Source of the DNA: Mycobacterium sp. M26 | GTDB lineage: Bacteria > Actinomycetota > Actinomycetes > Mycobacteriales > Mycobacteriaceae | Length of the DNA stretch: 64,000 nt | Direction: 5' to 3' | Assembly: GCF_001494595.1 (NCBI RefSeq) | Contig: NZ_LN929908.1 | Coordinates: 1,153,716-1,217,715, forward strand | In this document: piece after piece, positions 27,509 to 36,100 of the stretch | Layout: the number at the start of each line of letters is the position of its first letter | How positions within the stretch are numbered: position 1 is the first letter of the stretch | The notes under the pieces: model-generated | Seen by the model: the letters and a program-made list of their open reading frames with translations, nothing else | Told to the model about the DNA's origin: nothing | Database searches by the model: none | Made by a program: the position numbers and the translations under genes

Positions 27509-28465
27509 ATGCGCCTTGGCGTGATGATCGGCGCCGAGCGTGGCGACATGGCCCGCAAGGTCAGCAAGTTCCTCGACGATATCGAGTGGGCCGAGTCGGC
27601 GGGCTTCGACACCGCGTGGATGCCCCAGGTGCCCAACGACTTCGACGCGCTGACCATGGTGTCGTTGATGGGCAACCGCACCAGTCGCATCGAACTGGGG
27701 ACCGCGGTCGTCCCGCTTCAGGCTCAGCACCCGGTCGCGCTGGCCCGCCAGGCCCTGTCGGTGCACGCCGGCAGCGGCGGCCGGCTGGCGCTCGGTGTCG
27801 GGCCCTCGCACCACTGGATCGTGCGCGACATGCTGGGCATCCCCTACGAGAAGCCCGCCGCCTACACCCGGGACTATCTCGAGGTGCTCAACACCGCACT
27901 GGCCGGCCCGGGTGACGTCGACGTCGAGAACGACACCTTCACCGTGCATAATCCCACTGTGCTGGGCGCTGATTCACCGCTGCCGGTGCTGGTCGCCGCG
28001 CTCGGCCCGGTGATGTTGCAGATCGCCGGTGAGCTCACCGACGGCACTGTGCTCTGGATGGCCGACGAGCGGGCCATCGGGGACCACATCGCCCCGAAGA
28101 TCACCAAGGCCGCCGAGAACGCCGGCCGCAAGGCTCCGCGCATCGTCGCCGGGATCCCGGTATGCCTGTGCGCCAACTCCGAGATCGACGCCGCCAAGGC
28201 GCGGGCCAACCGCATCCTGGCCGAGGCGGAGACCTCCCCGAACTACCAGCGGCTACTGGATCGTGGTGACGCCCGCGATGTCGGAGACCTCACCGCGGCC
28301 GGTGACGAGGACGCCATCCTGGCCCGGTTCCGGTCCTTCGCCGACGCCGGCGTCACCGACCTGTCGGTGCGGCTGCTGCCGATCGGGGAGACCCGCGACG
28401 AACTCATTGCCTCGAAATACCGCACCCGCGAGGTGATTTCGCAGCTGGCCGCCGAGATCCAATGA
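27509..28465 (+). CDS. LLM-class (F420-dependent-type) oxidoreductase
   Basis: 318 residues, luciferase-like TIM barrel. N-terminal MRLGVMIGAERGDMARKV and the central LALGVGPSHHW segment fit the mycobacterial F420-dependent LLM branch such as Rv3520c, which lies in the cholesterol catabolic region of M. tuberculosis. The flavin is probably F420, which mycobacteria make. Likely oxidises or reduces an alcohol, aldehyde or enone intermediate. Good AGGAGGG ribosome site. Its stop overlaps the next gene (ATGA). Confidence 0.85.
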   Translation: MRLGVMIGAERGDMARKVSKFLDDIEWAESAGFDTAWMPQVPNDFDALTMVSLMGNRTSRIELGTAVVPLQAQHPVALARQALSVHAGSGGRLALGVGPSHHWIVRDMLGIPYEKPAAYTRDYLEVLNTALAGPGDVDVENDTFTVHNPTVLGADSPLPVLVAALGPVMLQIAGELTDGTVLWMADERAIGDHIAPKITKAAENAGRKAPRIVAGIPVCLCANSEIDAAKARANRILAEAETSPNYQRLLDRGDARDVGDLTAAGDEDAILARFRSFADAGVTDLSVRLLPIGETRDELIASKYRTREVISQLAAEIQ

Positions 28466-29508
28466 GGGGGCCCCTCGACGGCATCCGGATCATCGAAGTC
28501 GGCAGCATGCTGGCCGGGCCGTACGCCACCATGATGCTCGCCGACCTCGGCGCCGAGATCATCAAGGTCGAGGCACCCGGCGGGGAGATCTCCCGGCAGG
28601 TGGGGGACAGCTACTTCGCCAGCCTGAACCGCAACAAGCGCAGCATCAGGCTGGACCTCGGTTCCGAGGCGGGCCAGCAGACACTCGGTGAACTGGCCGC
28701 CGACTCCCATGCGCTGCTGGTCAACATGAAGCCCTCGGTCATCAAGAAGCTCGGCCTGACCTACGAGGCCCTGCGCCGGCACAACGAGCGCATCGTCTGC
28801 GTCGCGATCACCGGGTTCGGTCTCGACGGTGGCGACTATCCGGCGTTCGACTACGTCATCCAGGCCGCCACCGGGGTGGCCGCGATGACCGGTGATCCGG
28901 ACGGCCCACCCGTGCTACCGGGATACTCGTCGGTCGACAACTCGACCGCGCTGACTGCGGCACTGGGGCTGCTGGCCATGATCGTCTCCGGTGCCGGCGG
29001 GCAGGTCGAGGTGTCGCTGCGCGACGTCATGCTCTCGCAGCTGAACTACAAGGCGTCGGCCTACCTCAACGACGGGGTTCATCCGCACCGGCATCCCTAC
29101 GGCGCACACTCGTTCTACGTTCCGGCACAACTGTTTCCGACCGCCGAGGGCTATCTCGCGCTGTTCATCACCCATGACGGCTTCTGGCGAACCTTCGCCG
29201 CCGAGGCGGTCGTCGAGGGGTTCGCAACGATGGCCGAGCGTTCGGCGCGCCGCGACGAGGTGCTGGCTGCGGTCACCACGGCACTGGCGGCTGACACCGC
29301 CGCCGGCTGGGAGGCGCGGTTGCGCCCGCTGGGCATCCCGGCGGCCGCAGTGCGGTCGTTGCCCGAAGCATTGGAGGCCACCCCGGAGATGGTGGTCAGC
29401 GCCGGTGATTACCGGCTGGTGGCCAGCCCCGTGAAGGTCGCCGGCTATGAACCCGACTACCGGCCGCCACCCACGCTCGACGAATACCGCCGCGATCAGT
29501 CGTCGTAG
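28462..29508 (+). CDS. Class III CoA-transferase (CaiB/BaiF)
   Basis: 348 residues. Family features are GIRIIEVGSMLAGPYATMMLADLGAEIIKVE at the N terminus (about 7-37), LNRNKRSIRLDL, and the likely catalytic Asp in SSVDNSTALTAALG. It moves CoA from one acyl-CoA to a free acid without ATP. Overlaps the LLM gene by four bases, so the two steps are probably consecutive. It converges with the 2Fe-2S ferredoxin gene. Confidence 0.9.
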   Translation: MRGPLDGIRIIEVGSMLAGPYATMMLADLGAEIIKVEAPGGEISRQVGDSYFASLNRNKRSIRLDLGSEAGQQTLGELAADSHALLVNMKPSVIKKLGLTYEALRRHNERIVCVAITGFGLDGGDYPAFDYVIQAATGVAAMTGDPDGPPVLPGYSSVDNSTALTAALGLLAMIVSGAGGQVEVSLRDVMLSQLNYKASAYLNDGVHPHRHPYGAHSFYVPAQLFPTAEGYLALFITHDGFWRTFAAEAVVEGFATMAERSARRDEVLAAVTTALAADTAAGWEARLRPLGIPAAAVRSLPEALEATPEMVVSAGDYRLVASPVKVAGYEPDYRPPPTLDEYRRDQSS

Positions 29509-29777
29509 TCGACGACCACCGACGTCTCGGGAATGCCCTGGCAGGTCAGCACCAACCCCTCGGCGATCTCACCGGCGTCGAGCACCTCGTTCACCCGCAT
29601 CGTCACCGTTCCCTCGGTGACGGTGGCGATACAGGTGCCGCAGTTGCCGGCCTCGCAGCTGTACGGGGGGACCAGGCCGCCGCGGCGCGCGCACTCCAGC
29701 AGCGTCTCGCCCGCCGTCAACGGCAGCGTCACCGTGGTGCCGTTCAGCGTGATGGTCGCGGTGGTGCCGTTTTCCAC
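29496..29777 (-). CDS. Plant-type 2Fe-2S ferredoxin
   Basis: 93 residues from GTG 29777, which is preceded by GGAGGGAGACAC. Cys41, Cys46, Cys49 and Cys79 form the CxxxxCxxC...C cluster signature, with EAGNCGTC typical of oxygenase ferredoxins. It can feed electrons to the Rieske oxygenase or another hydroxylase of the island. Divergent from the acyl-CoA ligase at 29882 across an operator. Its 3' end overlaps the CoA-transferase gene by 13 bases. Confidence 0.9.
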   Translation of the reverse strand: MENGTTATITLNGTTVTLPLTAGETLLECARRGGLVPPYSCEAGNCGTCIATVTEGTVTMRVNEVLDAGEIAEGLVLTCQGIPETSVVVDYDD

Positions 29778-29815
29778 GTGTCTCCCTCCAAGGCGCATTG
29801 TCATTCTACCCAGAC

Positions 29816-29830
29816 GAGAATACAGTTCTC
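29816..29830. promoter_or_regulatory. Operator B in the divergent ferredoxin/ligase promoter
   Basis: GAGAAT-ACA-GTTCTC: the left half is perfect and the right half has one mismatch. It is centred 46 bases from the ferredoxin GTG and 59 from the ligase GTG, so one bound repressor could shut both genes. A further half-site ATTCT begins at 29803. Confidence 0.75.
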
Positions 29831-29881
29831 TACTGGCGATAGCATGTTCTCGTTTCCGATCGATGGAGTAGCGCTGACCAT

Positions 29882-31267
29882 GTGCGAGTGGACCGCACCA
29901 TGACCGATGCGACGGTTCTTGCGTTCGACGACCGCACGTACACACGATCCGAGCTTGATGCCGCGTCCGCCGGATTCGCCGAAACCCTGACCGGGCGTGG
30001 CGTGCGCGCCGGGCAGCGGGTGGCCGTGATGTCGTCGAACCGGCCCGAGTTCGTGGTCGCGGTGCTGGCGATCTGGCGGCTCGGGGCCGCCGCGGTGCTG
30101 ATCAGCCCGGCCTGGAAGGCCGCCGAAGTCAGCCACGCGCTGGCTCTCACCGGTGCCCACCACGCCGTCGGCGACCACCCGGTCCTCGCGGACCTGATGC
30201 CGATGCTCGATCTCGACGAGCCGATCGTCCCCGCCGACGCCCCACCGGTGCCGCTCGATCCCGACGCCGATGCGGTGCTGGTGTTCAGTTCGGGCACCAC
30301 GGGAATGCCCAAGGCGGTCCGCCACACCCACCGCTCGCTGGGAGCCGGTGTCCGGCACTGGCGCACCGCGCTCGGGATGACCGCGGCCGACCGCATGCAG
30401 ATCGTCACTCCGCCCTCCCACATCCTCGGTCTGCTCAACATCCTCACGGTGCTCGATGCCGGTGCCTGGATGCGCCTGCACCGCCGCTTCGACATCGACG
30501 CGATGCTGCGCCACATCGCGCAGGACCGCATCACCATCGAGATGGCCGTCGCCCCGATCGCGCTGGCGATCGCCTCGCACCCCAATCTGGACACCTACGA
30601 TCTGTCCTCGCTGCGCTACATCATGTGGTGCGCCACCCCCGTCACCCGGAGCGTGGCTGATGAGGTCACCGCCCGCACCGGCGTCGGCTGGATATCGGCC
30701 TACGGCACCAGCGAGGTGCCGGTCATCGCGTGCTGCCCGCTCGGCGAGTCCCGGTTGGACACCGTCGGCAGACCCGTCCCCGGCGTCGACGTGCGCATCG
30801 CGCCGAGCGGTGAGATCCAGGTCCGCTCGGAATCGGCGATGGCGGGCTATCTTCCCGACACCGAGACCGCGGCGGCACTGAGCGACGGGTGGTACCGCAC
30901 CGGTGACATCGGCAACCTCGAGGACGGCTGGCTGCGGATCACCGACCGGCTCAAGGAGATGGTCAAGGTCCGCGGCTTCCAGGTGGCGCCCGCCGAGGTC
31001 GAAGCGGTCCTGCACGGTCATCGCGCGGTACGGGACTGTGCGGTGTTCGGCATCCCGGACGATCAGGACGGCGAAGCGGTAGTCGCCGCGGTGGCCACCA
31101 CCGAGCCGGTGACTGCCGACGAACTCATCGAGCTGGTGGCCGATCGGCTGGCCTCCTACAAGCGCCCGCGCGACATCGTGTTCGTGCCCGACATCCCGCG
31201 CCTGCCCTCCGGTAAGGCGTTGCGGCGAATCCTGAAGGAGCAGTATGGACGTACGTCTCACCGATGA
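29882..31267 (+). CDS. Acyl-CoA synthetase (ANL family)
   Basis: 461 residues from GTG 29882; ATG 29900 is equally possible and removes six residues. Short for FadD, but all core motifs are present: FSSGTTGMPKAV, YGTSEVP, GWYRTGDIG, DRLKEMVKVRGFQV and the catalytic Lys in LPSGKALRR. Activates a carboxylic acid to its CoA ester, likely an entry step for the island substrate. It overlaps the following dehydrogenase gene by 23 bases. Controlled by operator B. Confidence 0.88.
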   Translation: MRVDRTMTDATVLAFDDRTYTRSELDAASAGFAETLTGRGVRAGQRVAVMSSNRPEFVVAVLAIWRLGAAAVLISPAWKAAEVSHALALTGAHHAVGDHPVLADLMPMLDLDEPIVPADAPPVPLDPDADAVLVFSSGTTGMPKAVRHTHRSLGAGVRHWRTALGMTAADRMQIVTPPSHILGLLNILTVLDAGAWMRLHRRFDIDAMLRHIAQDRITIEMAVAPIALAIASHPNLDTYDLSSLRYIMWCATPVTRSVADEVTARTGVGWISAYGTSEVPVIACCPLGESRLDTVGRPVPGVDVRIAPSGEIQVRSESAMAGYLPDTETAAALSDGWYRTGDIGNLEDGWLRITDRLKEMVKVRGFQVAPAEVEAVLHGHRAVRDCAVFGIPDDQDGEAVVAAVATTEPVTADELIELVADRLASYKRPRDIVFVPDIPRLPSGKALRRILKEQYGRTSHR

Positions 31268-32060
31268 GCAGCAGCAGCTGCGCGATGCCGCGGCCAAGCT
31301 GGCCGACGACCTGGGACCCGGGTCGGTCGCCGACCTCGACGACCAGGCCCGCCGGACCCGGCTGGAGAAGACGATCGACGCCACGGGCTGGCGGTCGCTG
31401 CGCAGCGACGGGGCCTCCGGCGTCGAGGTGGCCATCGTGGCCGAGGAGTTCGCCCGCGGCCTGGTCGACGTCCCCTTCACCGGCCCGGTCCTGACCGACG
31501 ACCTGCACCGGCTGCTCGGCCGCGCGCTACAACCGACCGAAACATCCTGTGGTCGTGTCGATCTGACCGCAAGTCTGGCCGGCGTCGTCGAATCACCGCC
31601 GGAGCTGGCCGAACTCAGCGACACCGACGCCGGCCGCTGGTACGCGCTGGCGCTGACGGTCACGGCCGCTGAACTGGTGGGCGCTTCGCGGGGTGCGCTC
31701 ACCCTGGCCACCGAGTACGCCAAGGTGCGCGAGCAGTACGGCGCGACCATCGGGTCCTATCAGGCGGTCGCGCATCTGCTCGCCGAGGGGCTGGCCCTCA
31801 TCGAAGGCTCGATCAGCGTGCTGCGCCACGCGGCCTGGGCCGTTGACGAGCTGCCCGCTGCCGAGGCCGTCGAGGCGGCCCGGGTCGCCAAGATCTATTG
31901 CGCGCGAGCCGCTCTCACGGTCTGCGAGACCTCGATCCAGGTGCATGGCGGCATCGGCAATACCTGGGAATGCCTGGCGCACATCTACTTGCGCCGGGCG
32001 CTGGCCGCCACCGAGACCTGGCCCGTCACGTTGAAGGAGCTGACCATTGGACTTTCGTGA
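31245..32060 (+). CDS. Acyl-CoA dehydrogenase, small subunit of a heteromeric pair
   Basis: 271 residues, much shorter than a usual acyl-CoA dehydrogenase (about 380) because the central beta domain is reduced. The C-terminal segment QVHGGIGNTWECLAHIYLRR carries the Gly-Ile-Gly-x-Thr-Trp-Glu pattern seen in subunits of the alpha2beta2 steroid-type enzymes (FadE28/FadE29 kind). The glutamate is a candidate catalytic base. Overlaps both neighbours, so it is made stoichiometrically with the larger subunit at 32047. Confidence 0.85.
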   Translation: MDVRLTDEQQQLRDAAAKLADDLGPGSVADLDDQARRTRLEKTIDATGWRSLRSDGASGVEVAIVAEEFARGLVDVPFTGPVLTDDLHRLLGRALQPTETSCGRVDLTASLAGVVESPPELAELSDTDAGRWYALALTVTAAELVGASRGALTLATEYAKVREQYGATIGSYQAVAHLLAEGLALIEGSISVLRHAAWAVDELPAAEAVEAARVAKIYCARAALTVCETSIQVHGGIGNTWECLAHIYLRRALAATETWPVTLKELTIGLS

Positions 32061-33135
32061 CTCACCCGACGAGGCCGCGTTCCGGGAACGGCTGCGCGGC
32101 TGGCTGCTTGAGCAGAAGGGGAAGTTCCCCACCTCAGGCGACGAGTACTGGGCGAAAGCGGGGGAGTGGCACCAGGCCCTCTATGCCGCCGGATTCTTCG
32201 GCACCTCATGGCCGGCGAAGTATGGCGGGCATGATCTTCCGCCGGTATTCGACGTGATCGTCGACGAGGAGATCGCCAAGGCCGGTGCGCCGGCCCGGCC
32301 CAGCCTGGGCTATCTGGTGGTCGGACTCAGCGCACACGGCAGCGAGGACCTGCGGCAGCGGTTCCTGCCCGGCATGATCAACGGCACGCAGCGGTGGTGT
32401 CAGGGCTTCTCCGAGCCGGGTGCCGGCTCGGATCTGGCATCGCTGACCACCACCGCGACAAGGGACGGCGATGAGTACGTCATCAACGGCCACAAGATCT
32501 GGACCAGCTACTCCGATTGCGCCGACTGGTGTCTGGTCCTGGCCCGCACCGACAAGGACGTCCCCAAACACAAGGGCATCTCGGCGTTCATCGTCTCGAT
32601 GCACCAGCCGGGGATCGTGCAACGGCCGCTGAAGATGATCAGCGGTGTTACCAAGGAGTTCGGGCAGGTCGAGTTCGACGGCGCCCGGGTGCCGGCCGAG
32701 AACATGGTCGGCGCCCCCGGCGACGGCTGGAAGCTGGCGATGACCGTCGTCAGCCACGAGCGTGAGCCCTCGACCCTGGGATTCTCGGCGCGCTACGGAA
32801 AACTGGTGCGCCAGTTGGCCGCCCGCGTTGACGGCGATACCCCCGACGAGCTCGCCTGGGCCTGGGTGCAGACCGAGATGCTGCGCCTGCATGTGCGCAG
32901 GCGGCTCTCCGAACAGCTCGACGGGCTCAAGCACGGCCCGGACGGCTCGCTGGACAAGCTGCTGATGACATGGACCGAACAGGCCGTCGGCCATGCCGCA
33001 CTGGCCACTGTCGGCACCGGGGACGAGGAACTCTTCGGTGCCTACCTGTACAGCCGCGCCCAGAGTGTCATGGGCGGCACCTCGCAGATTCAGAAGAACA
33101 TCATCGCCGGACGCATCCTGGGATTGGGAGGCTAG
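32047..33135 (+). CDS. Acyl-CoA dehydrogenase, large subunit of a heteromeric pair
   Basis: 362 residues from TTG 32047, with AAGGAG seven bases ahead. FAD-binding features are WCQGFSEPGAGSDLASLTT and, near the end, MGGTSQIQKNIIAGRILGL. The usual glutamate of the C-terminal region is replaced (Thr-Ser-Gln-Ile-Gln), consistent with the base being supplied by the partner subunit. Forms an alpha2beta2 FAD enzyme with the gene at 31245, introducing an alpha-beta double bond in a bulky acyl-CoA. Followed four bases later by an enoyl-CoA hydratase. Confidence 0.87.
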   Translation: MDFRDSPDEAAFRERLRGWLLEQKGKFPTSGDEYWAKAGEWHQALYAAGFFGTSWPAKYGGHDLPPVFDVIVDEEIAKAGAPARPSLGYLVVGLSAHGSEDLRQRFLPGMINGTQRWCQGFSEPGAGSDLASLTTTATRDGDEYVINGHKIWTSYSDCADWCLVLARTDKDVPKHKGISAFIVSMHQPGIVQRPLKMISGVTKEFGQVEFDGARVPAENMVGAPGDGWKLAMTVVSHEREPSTLGFSARYGKLVRQLAARVDGDTPDELAWAWVQTEMLRLHVRRRLSEQLDGLKHGPDGSLDKLLMTWTEQAVGHAALATVGTGDEELFGAYLYSRAQSVMGGTSQIQKNIIAGRILGLGG

Positions 33136-33139
33136 ACCT

Positions 33140-33904
33140 ATGTACGACATGCCCGCCGAAATCGACGTGCAGGCCGACGGCCCGCTGCGCATCATCACCC
33201 TCAACCGGCCCGATGAACTCAACGCCGTCAACGACCCGTTGCATGTGGGCCTGGCCAAGGTGTGGGAGGCGCTCAACGAGGACGCTTCGGCGCGCGCGGC
33301 CGTCATCACCGGTGCGGGCCGGGCCTTCTCGGCCGGCGGTGATTTCACCTATCTCGACGAGCTGCGCCGCGATGAAGCGTTGCGGCGCAAGACCATCAAG
33401 CACGGCCGCGATCTGGTCATCGGCATGGTGCGCTGCCGCATTCCGGTGGTCGCGGCCGTCAACGGACCGGCCGTCGGACTGGGCTGCAGCCTGGCGGCGC
33501 TGTCCGACATCGTCTACATCGCCGAGAACGCGTTCTTCGCCGACCCGCACGTGTCGATCGGGTTGGTGGCTGCCGATGGCGGCCCGCTGGTGTGGGGATC
33601 GCAGATCAGCCTGCTGCAGGCCAAGGAGTTCGCCCTGACCGGTGTGCGCATCAAGGCGCAGCGGGCGGTGGAACTCGGCCTGGCCAATCATGTGGTGGCC
33701 GATCCGCTGGCCGAGGCGATCGCCTGCGCCAAGAAGCTGCTGGAGCTGCCGCAGCAGGCGGTCGAAGCCACCAAGCGCCTGATGAACATCCAGTTGGAGA
33801 CGTCGGTGATGGCCTCGCTGGACTACGCCAACCTCGCCGAGTACGTCTCGTTCGGGACCGCCGACTTCAACCGGATCGTCGACGGGCTGACCGCCAACAA
33901 GTAG
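33140..33904 (+). CDS. Enoyl-CoA hydratase/isomerase
   Basis: 254 residues from ATG 33140, with GGGAGG upstream. Crotonase fold: GRAFSAGGDF (oxyanion loop) and NGPAVGLGCSLAALSDI (second oxyanion Gly). The two catalytic glutamates of classical hydratases are not obvious: the positions read Asp-Pro-His-Val-Ser-Ile-Gly-Leu-Val. It may therefore be an isomerase, hydrolase or retro-Claisen enzyme rather than a simple hydratase. Last gene of the run 29882-33904, closed by a hairpin. Confidence 0.87.
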   Translation: MYDMPAEIDVQADGPLRIITLNRPDELNAVNDPLHVGLAKVWEALNEDASARAAVITGAGRAFSAGGDFTYLDELRRDEALRRKTIKHGRDLVIGMVRCRIPVVAAVNGPAVGLGCSLAALSDIVYIAENAFFADPHVSIGLVAADGGPLVWGSQISLLQAKEFALTGVRIKAQRAVELGLANHVVADPLAEAIACAKKLLELPQQAVEATKRLMNIQLETSVMASLDYANLAEYVSFGTADFNRIVDGLTANK

Positions 33905-33910
33905 CTCGCG

Positions 33911-33962
33911 ACAGTAACGCCACGGCGGCGAATCCCCCGGGATTCCGCCGTGGCGTTACTGT
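33911..33962. terminator. Long hairpin between convergent genes
   Basis: ACAGTAACGCCACGGCGG pairs with its complement CCGCCGTGGCGTTACTGT, continuing through AATCCC/GGGATT with one bulged base. It begins six bases after the hydratase stop and ends eight bases before the convergent SDR stop, so it can end transcription from both sides. Confidence 0.85.
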
Positions 33963-33970
33963 CGGCGGGC

Positions 33971-34735
33971 TTACTTCGGCGGGAAGCGCAGCGCGCCGTC
34001 GAGACGGATCGTCTCGCCGTTGAGGTAGTCGTTCTCGGCGATGGACAACGCCAGTCGGCCGTACTCGTCGGAGCGGCCCATCCGCTTGGGGAACGGCACC
34101 TGCGGACCCCAGTAGGCCTCCAGCTGGTCGGCGGCCTTGCCGTAGGCGGGAGTGTTGATGGTGCCGGGCGCGATCGACATCACCCGGATGCCCAGCGGCG
34201 AAAGATCGCGTGCGGCAACCAGAGTCATGCCGACCACGCCGCCCTTGGCCGCCGAGTAGGGCAACTGGCCGACCTGGCCTTCGAACGCCGCGATCGAGGC
34301 GGTGTTGATGATCACGCCGCGGCCGCCGTTCTCATCGGGCTCCTGGCGGGCCAGGGCCGCCGCCGCGTGGCGCATCACGTTGAAGACCGCCGTCAGATAG
34401 AAGGTGATGGTCTTGGTGAACGCCTCCATCTCCATCGGGGAGCCGTCCTTGCCCACCAGGCGCCCGCCGCCGGCCGGACCACCGTGGGTGTCCACCGAGA
34501 TGCGGAAAGGGCCGAGTTCCTCGGCTGCGGCGATGGCGGCCAGCACGTCGTCGTCGTTGGTGACGTCGGTGCGCACGTAGGGAATTCCGAGTTCGGCGGC
34601 CAGTTCCTTGCCCTTCTCGTCGGCGAGGTCGGCGATCACGACCTTGGCACCGGCCCCGTGCAGTCGGCGCACGGTGGCCTCGCCGAGGCCGCCCGCTCCG
34701 CCGAAGACGACCGCGGAACTCCCACTGATCTGCAT
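33971..34735 (-). CDS. SDR, 3-hydroxyacyl-CoA dehydrogenase type II (HSD10-like)
   Basis: 254 residues from ATG 34735; ATG 34741 is also open but too near the AGAAGGG site. NAD-binding [38 protein letters not shown] with the catalytic Tyr-x-x-x-Lys, and C-terminal [18 protein letters not shown] all match HSD10-type enzymes. These oxidise 3-hydroxyacyl-CoA, often branched or steroid-like, to 3-oxoacyl-CoA. Divergent from the thiolase at 34825 across operator C, the natural next step. Confidence 0.9.
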   Translation of the reverse strand: MQISGSSAVVFGGAGGLGEATVRRLHGAGAKVVIADLADEKGKELAAELGIPYVRTDVTNDDDVLAAIAAAEELGPFRISVDTHGGPAGGGRLVGKDGSPMEMEAFTKTITFYLTAVFNVMRHAAAALARQEPDENGGRGVIINTASIAAFEGQVGQLPYSAAKGGVVGMTLVAARDLSPLGIRVMSIAPGTINTPAYGKAADQLEAYWGPQVPFPKRMGRSDEYGRLALSIAENDYLNGETIRLDGALRFPPK

Positions 34736-34761
34736 ATCCATTACCCTTCTTGCAACTGACA

Positions 34762-34776
34762 CTCTCAACTTGAGAG
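34762..34776. promoter_or_regulatory. Perfect 15-bp palindrome overlapping operator C
   Basis: CTCTCAA-C-TTGAGAG, perfect. Its last three bases are the first three of the adjoining GAGAAT site. A related but different palindrome adjoins the operator at the TetR gene as well (37661-37685), so this may be a second element of the same control region. Confidence 0.6.
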
Positions 34777-34788
34777 AATAATATTCTC
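34774..34788. promoter_or_regulatory. Operator C in the divergent SDR/thiolase promoter
   Basis: GAGAAT-AAT-ATTCTC, a perfect 15-base palindrome including the spacer. It is 38 bases from the SDR ATG and 36 from the thiolase GTG, almost midway, so it should control both. Confidence 0.85.
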
Positions 34789-34824
34789 ATGAGGCCTGCA
34801 TAGGTCAACTAACTAGGAGATGCC

Positions 34825-36084
34825 GTGCCAGAAGCCGTTATCGTCACCGCACTGCGTACGCCGATCGGCACCGCCATGAAGGGCACGCTGCGCGATACCG
34901 ACGCCTACCAGCTGGCCGATCACATCGTGGGGGCCACCGCTGCCGAACTCGACGGCTCCGTCGACCGGGCCGACATCGACGACCTGATCCTGGGCGAGGG
35001 CCTCTACGGCGGCGGCGTCGTGGCCCGCCATGCCGCGATCACGGCCGGTCCCACGGGCGACGGCTCCGTCGACCGGGCCGACATCGACGACCTGATCCTG
35101 GGCGAGGGCCTCTACGGCGGCGGCGTCGTGGCCCGCCATGCCGCGATCACGGCCGGTCTCACGGGCGTGCCCGGGCTGGCGGCCAATCGGCACTGCGCGG
35201 CGGGTCTGGCTGCCGTGCAGGCGGCCGCGGGAAGCATCCGTGCCGGGATGGACCGGCTGGTGATCGCCGGCGGAGTCAACTCGGCGTCCACCTCGCCGCG
35301 GTTCACCCGCCGCGCGGGGGAGGAGATGGTGCCGTGGTTCCCGCCGACACATCCTGATCGTCCGGACGCCCCGAATATGGACATGTCAATCACCGTCGGC
35401 TGGAACGCTGCGGTGGAGGCCGGCGTCACCCGCGAGGAGATGGACGCCTGGGCGCTGCGGTCGCACCGCAACGCCATCGCCGCCATCGACGAGGGGCGGT
35501 TCAAAGAGGAGATCGTGCCGATCCAGACCCCGCACGGCTTGTTCGACACCGACGAGCATCCCCGCCGCGACACCACCATGGAGAAGCTGGCCGGGCTCAA
35601 GCCGCTGCACCCTGAGATCGAGGGGTTCTCGATCACTGCAGGCAACGCGTGCGGCGGCAATGACGCCGCCGCCGCACTGGCCATCGCCAGCGACGCTCTG
35701 GGCCTGCCCGCGCTCGGCACCGTCCGCTCCTGGGCATCCGTGGGGGTCGATCCGGCCAGGACCGGGCTGGCGCCCGTCGAAGCCATCCCGAAAGCGCTTG
35801 CCCGCGCCGGACTTTCACTCGATCAGGTGGACCTGTTCGAGATCAACGAGGCCTTCGCCGCGATGTGCGTGGCCACCATCAAGCTGCTCGACATCGACCC
35901 GGACCGGGTCAACGTCAGCGGTAGCGGATGCTCGCTGGGGCACCCGGTGGCCGCGACCGGCGCCCGGATGCTGGTGACGCTGACCCACGAGCTGCGCCGC
36001 CGCGGCGGCGGTATCGGGGTCGCTGCGATGTGCGCGGGCGGCGGAATGGGTTCGGCAACCGTGATCGAGGTTCCGGCTCCCTGA
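34825..36084 (+). CDS. Thiolase with an internal 36-residue duplication
   Basis: 419 residues from GTG 34825. Acetyl-CoA acetyltransferase-type thiolase: nucleophile Cys in [35 protein letters not shown] with the catalytic His, and the second Cys in [12 protein letters not shown]. Without the repeat it would be 383 residues, the normal length. The stretch from Asp-Gly-Ser-Val to Pro-Thr-Gly occurs twice in a row, just ahead of the nucleophile region. Expected to cleave a 3-oxoacyl-CoA after the SDR step. Whether the duplicated form is active is open. Confidence 0.88.
   Translation: MPEAVIVTALRTPIGTAMKGTLRDTDAYQLADHIVGATAAELDGSVDRADIDDLILGEGLYGGGVVARHAAITAGPTGDGSVDRADIDDLILGEGLYGGGVVARHAAITAGLTGVPGLAANRHCAAGLAAVQAAAGSIRAGMDRLVIAGGVNSASTSPRFTRRAGEEMVPWFPPTHPDRPDAPNMDMSITVGWNAAVEAGVTREEMDAWALRSHRNAIAAIDEGRFKEEIVPIQTPHGLFDTDEHPRRDTTMEKLAGLKPLHPEIEGFSITAGNACGGNDAAAALAIASDALGLPALGTVRSWASVGVDPARTGLAPVEAIPKALARAGLSLDQVDLFEINEAFAAMCVATIKLLDIDPDRVNVSGSGCSLGHPVAATGARMLVTLTHELRRRGGGIGVAAMCAGGGMGSATVIEVPAP
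34951..35166. repeat. 108-bp in-frame tandem duplication inside the thiolase gene
   Basis: Two copies of 108 bases, 34951-35058 and 35059-35166, identical except for two bases near their ends (a C/T change giving Pro versus Leu is one). Such near-identity implies a very recent event or an assembly artefact. The length is a multiple of three so the frame is kept. Confidence 0.9.
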
Positions 36085-36100
36085 CGTAGCGTTGCCGAAC

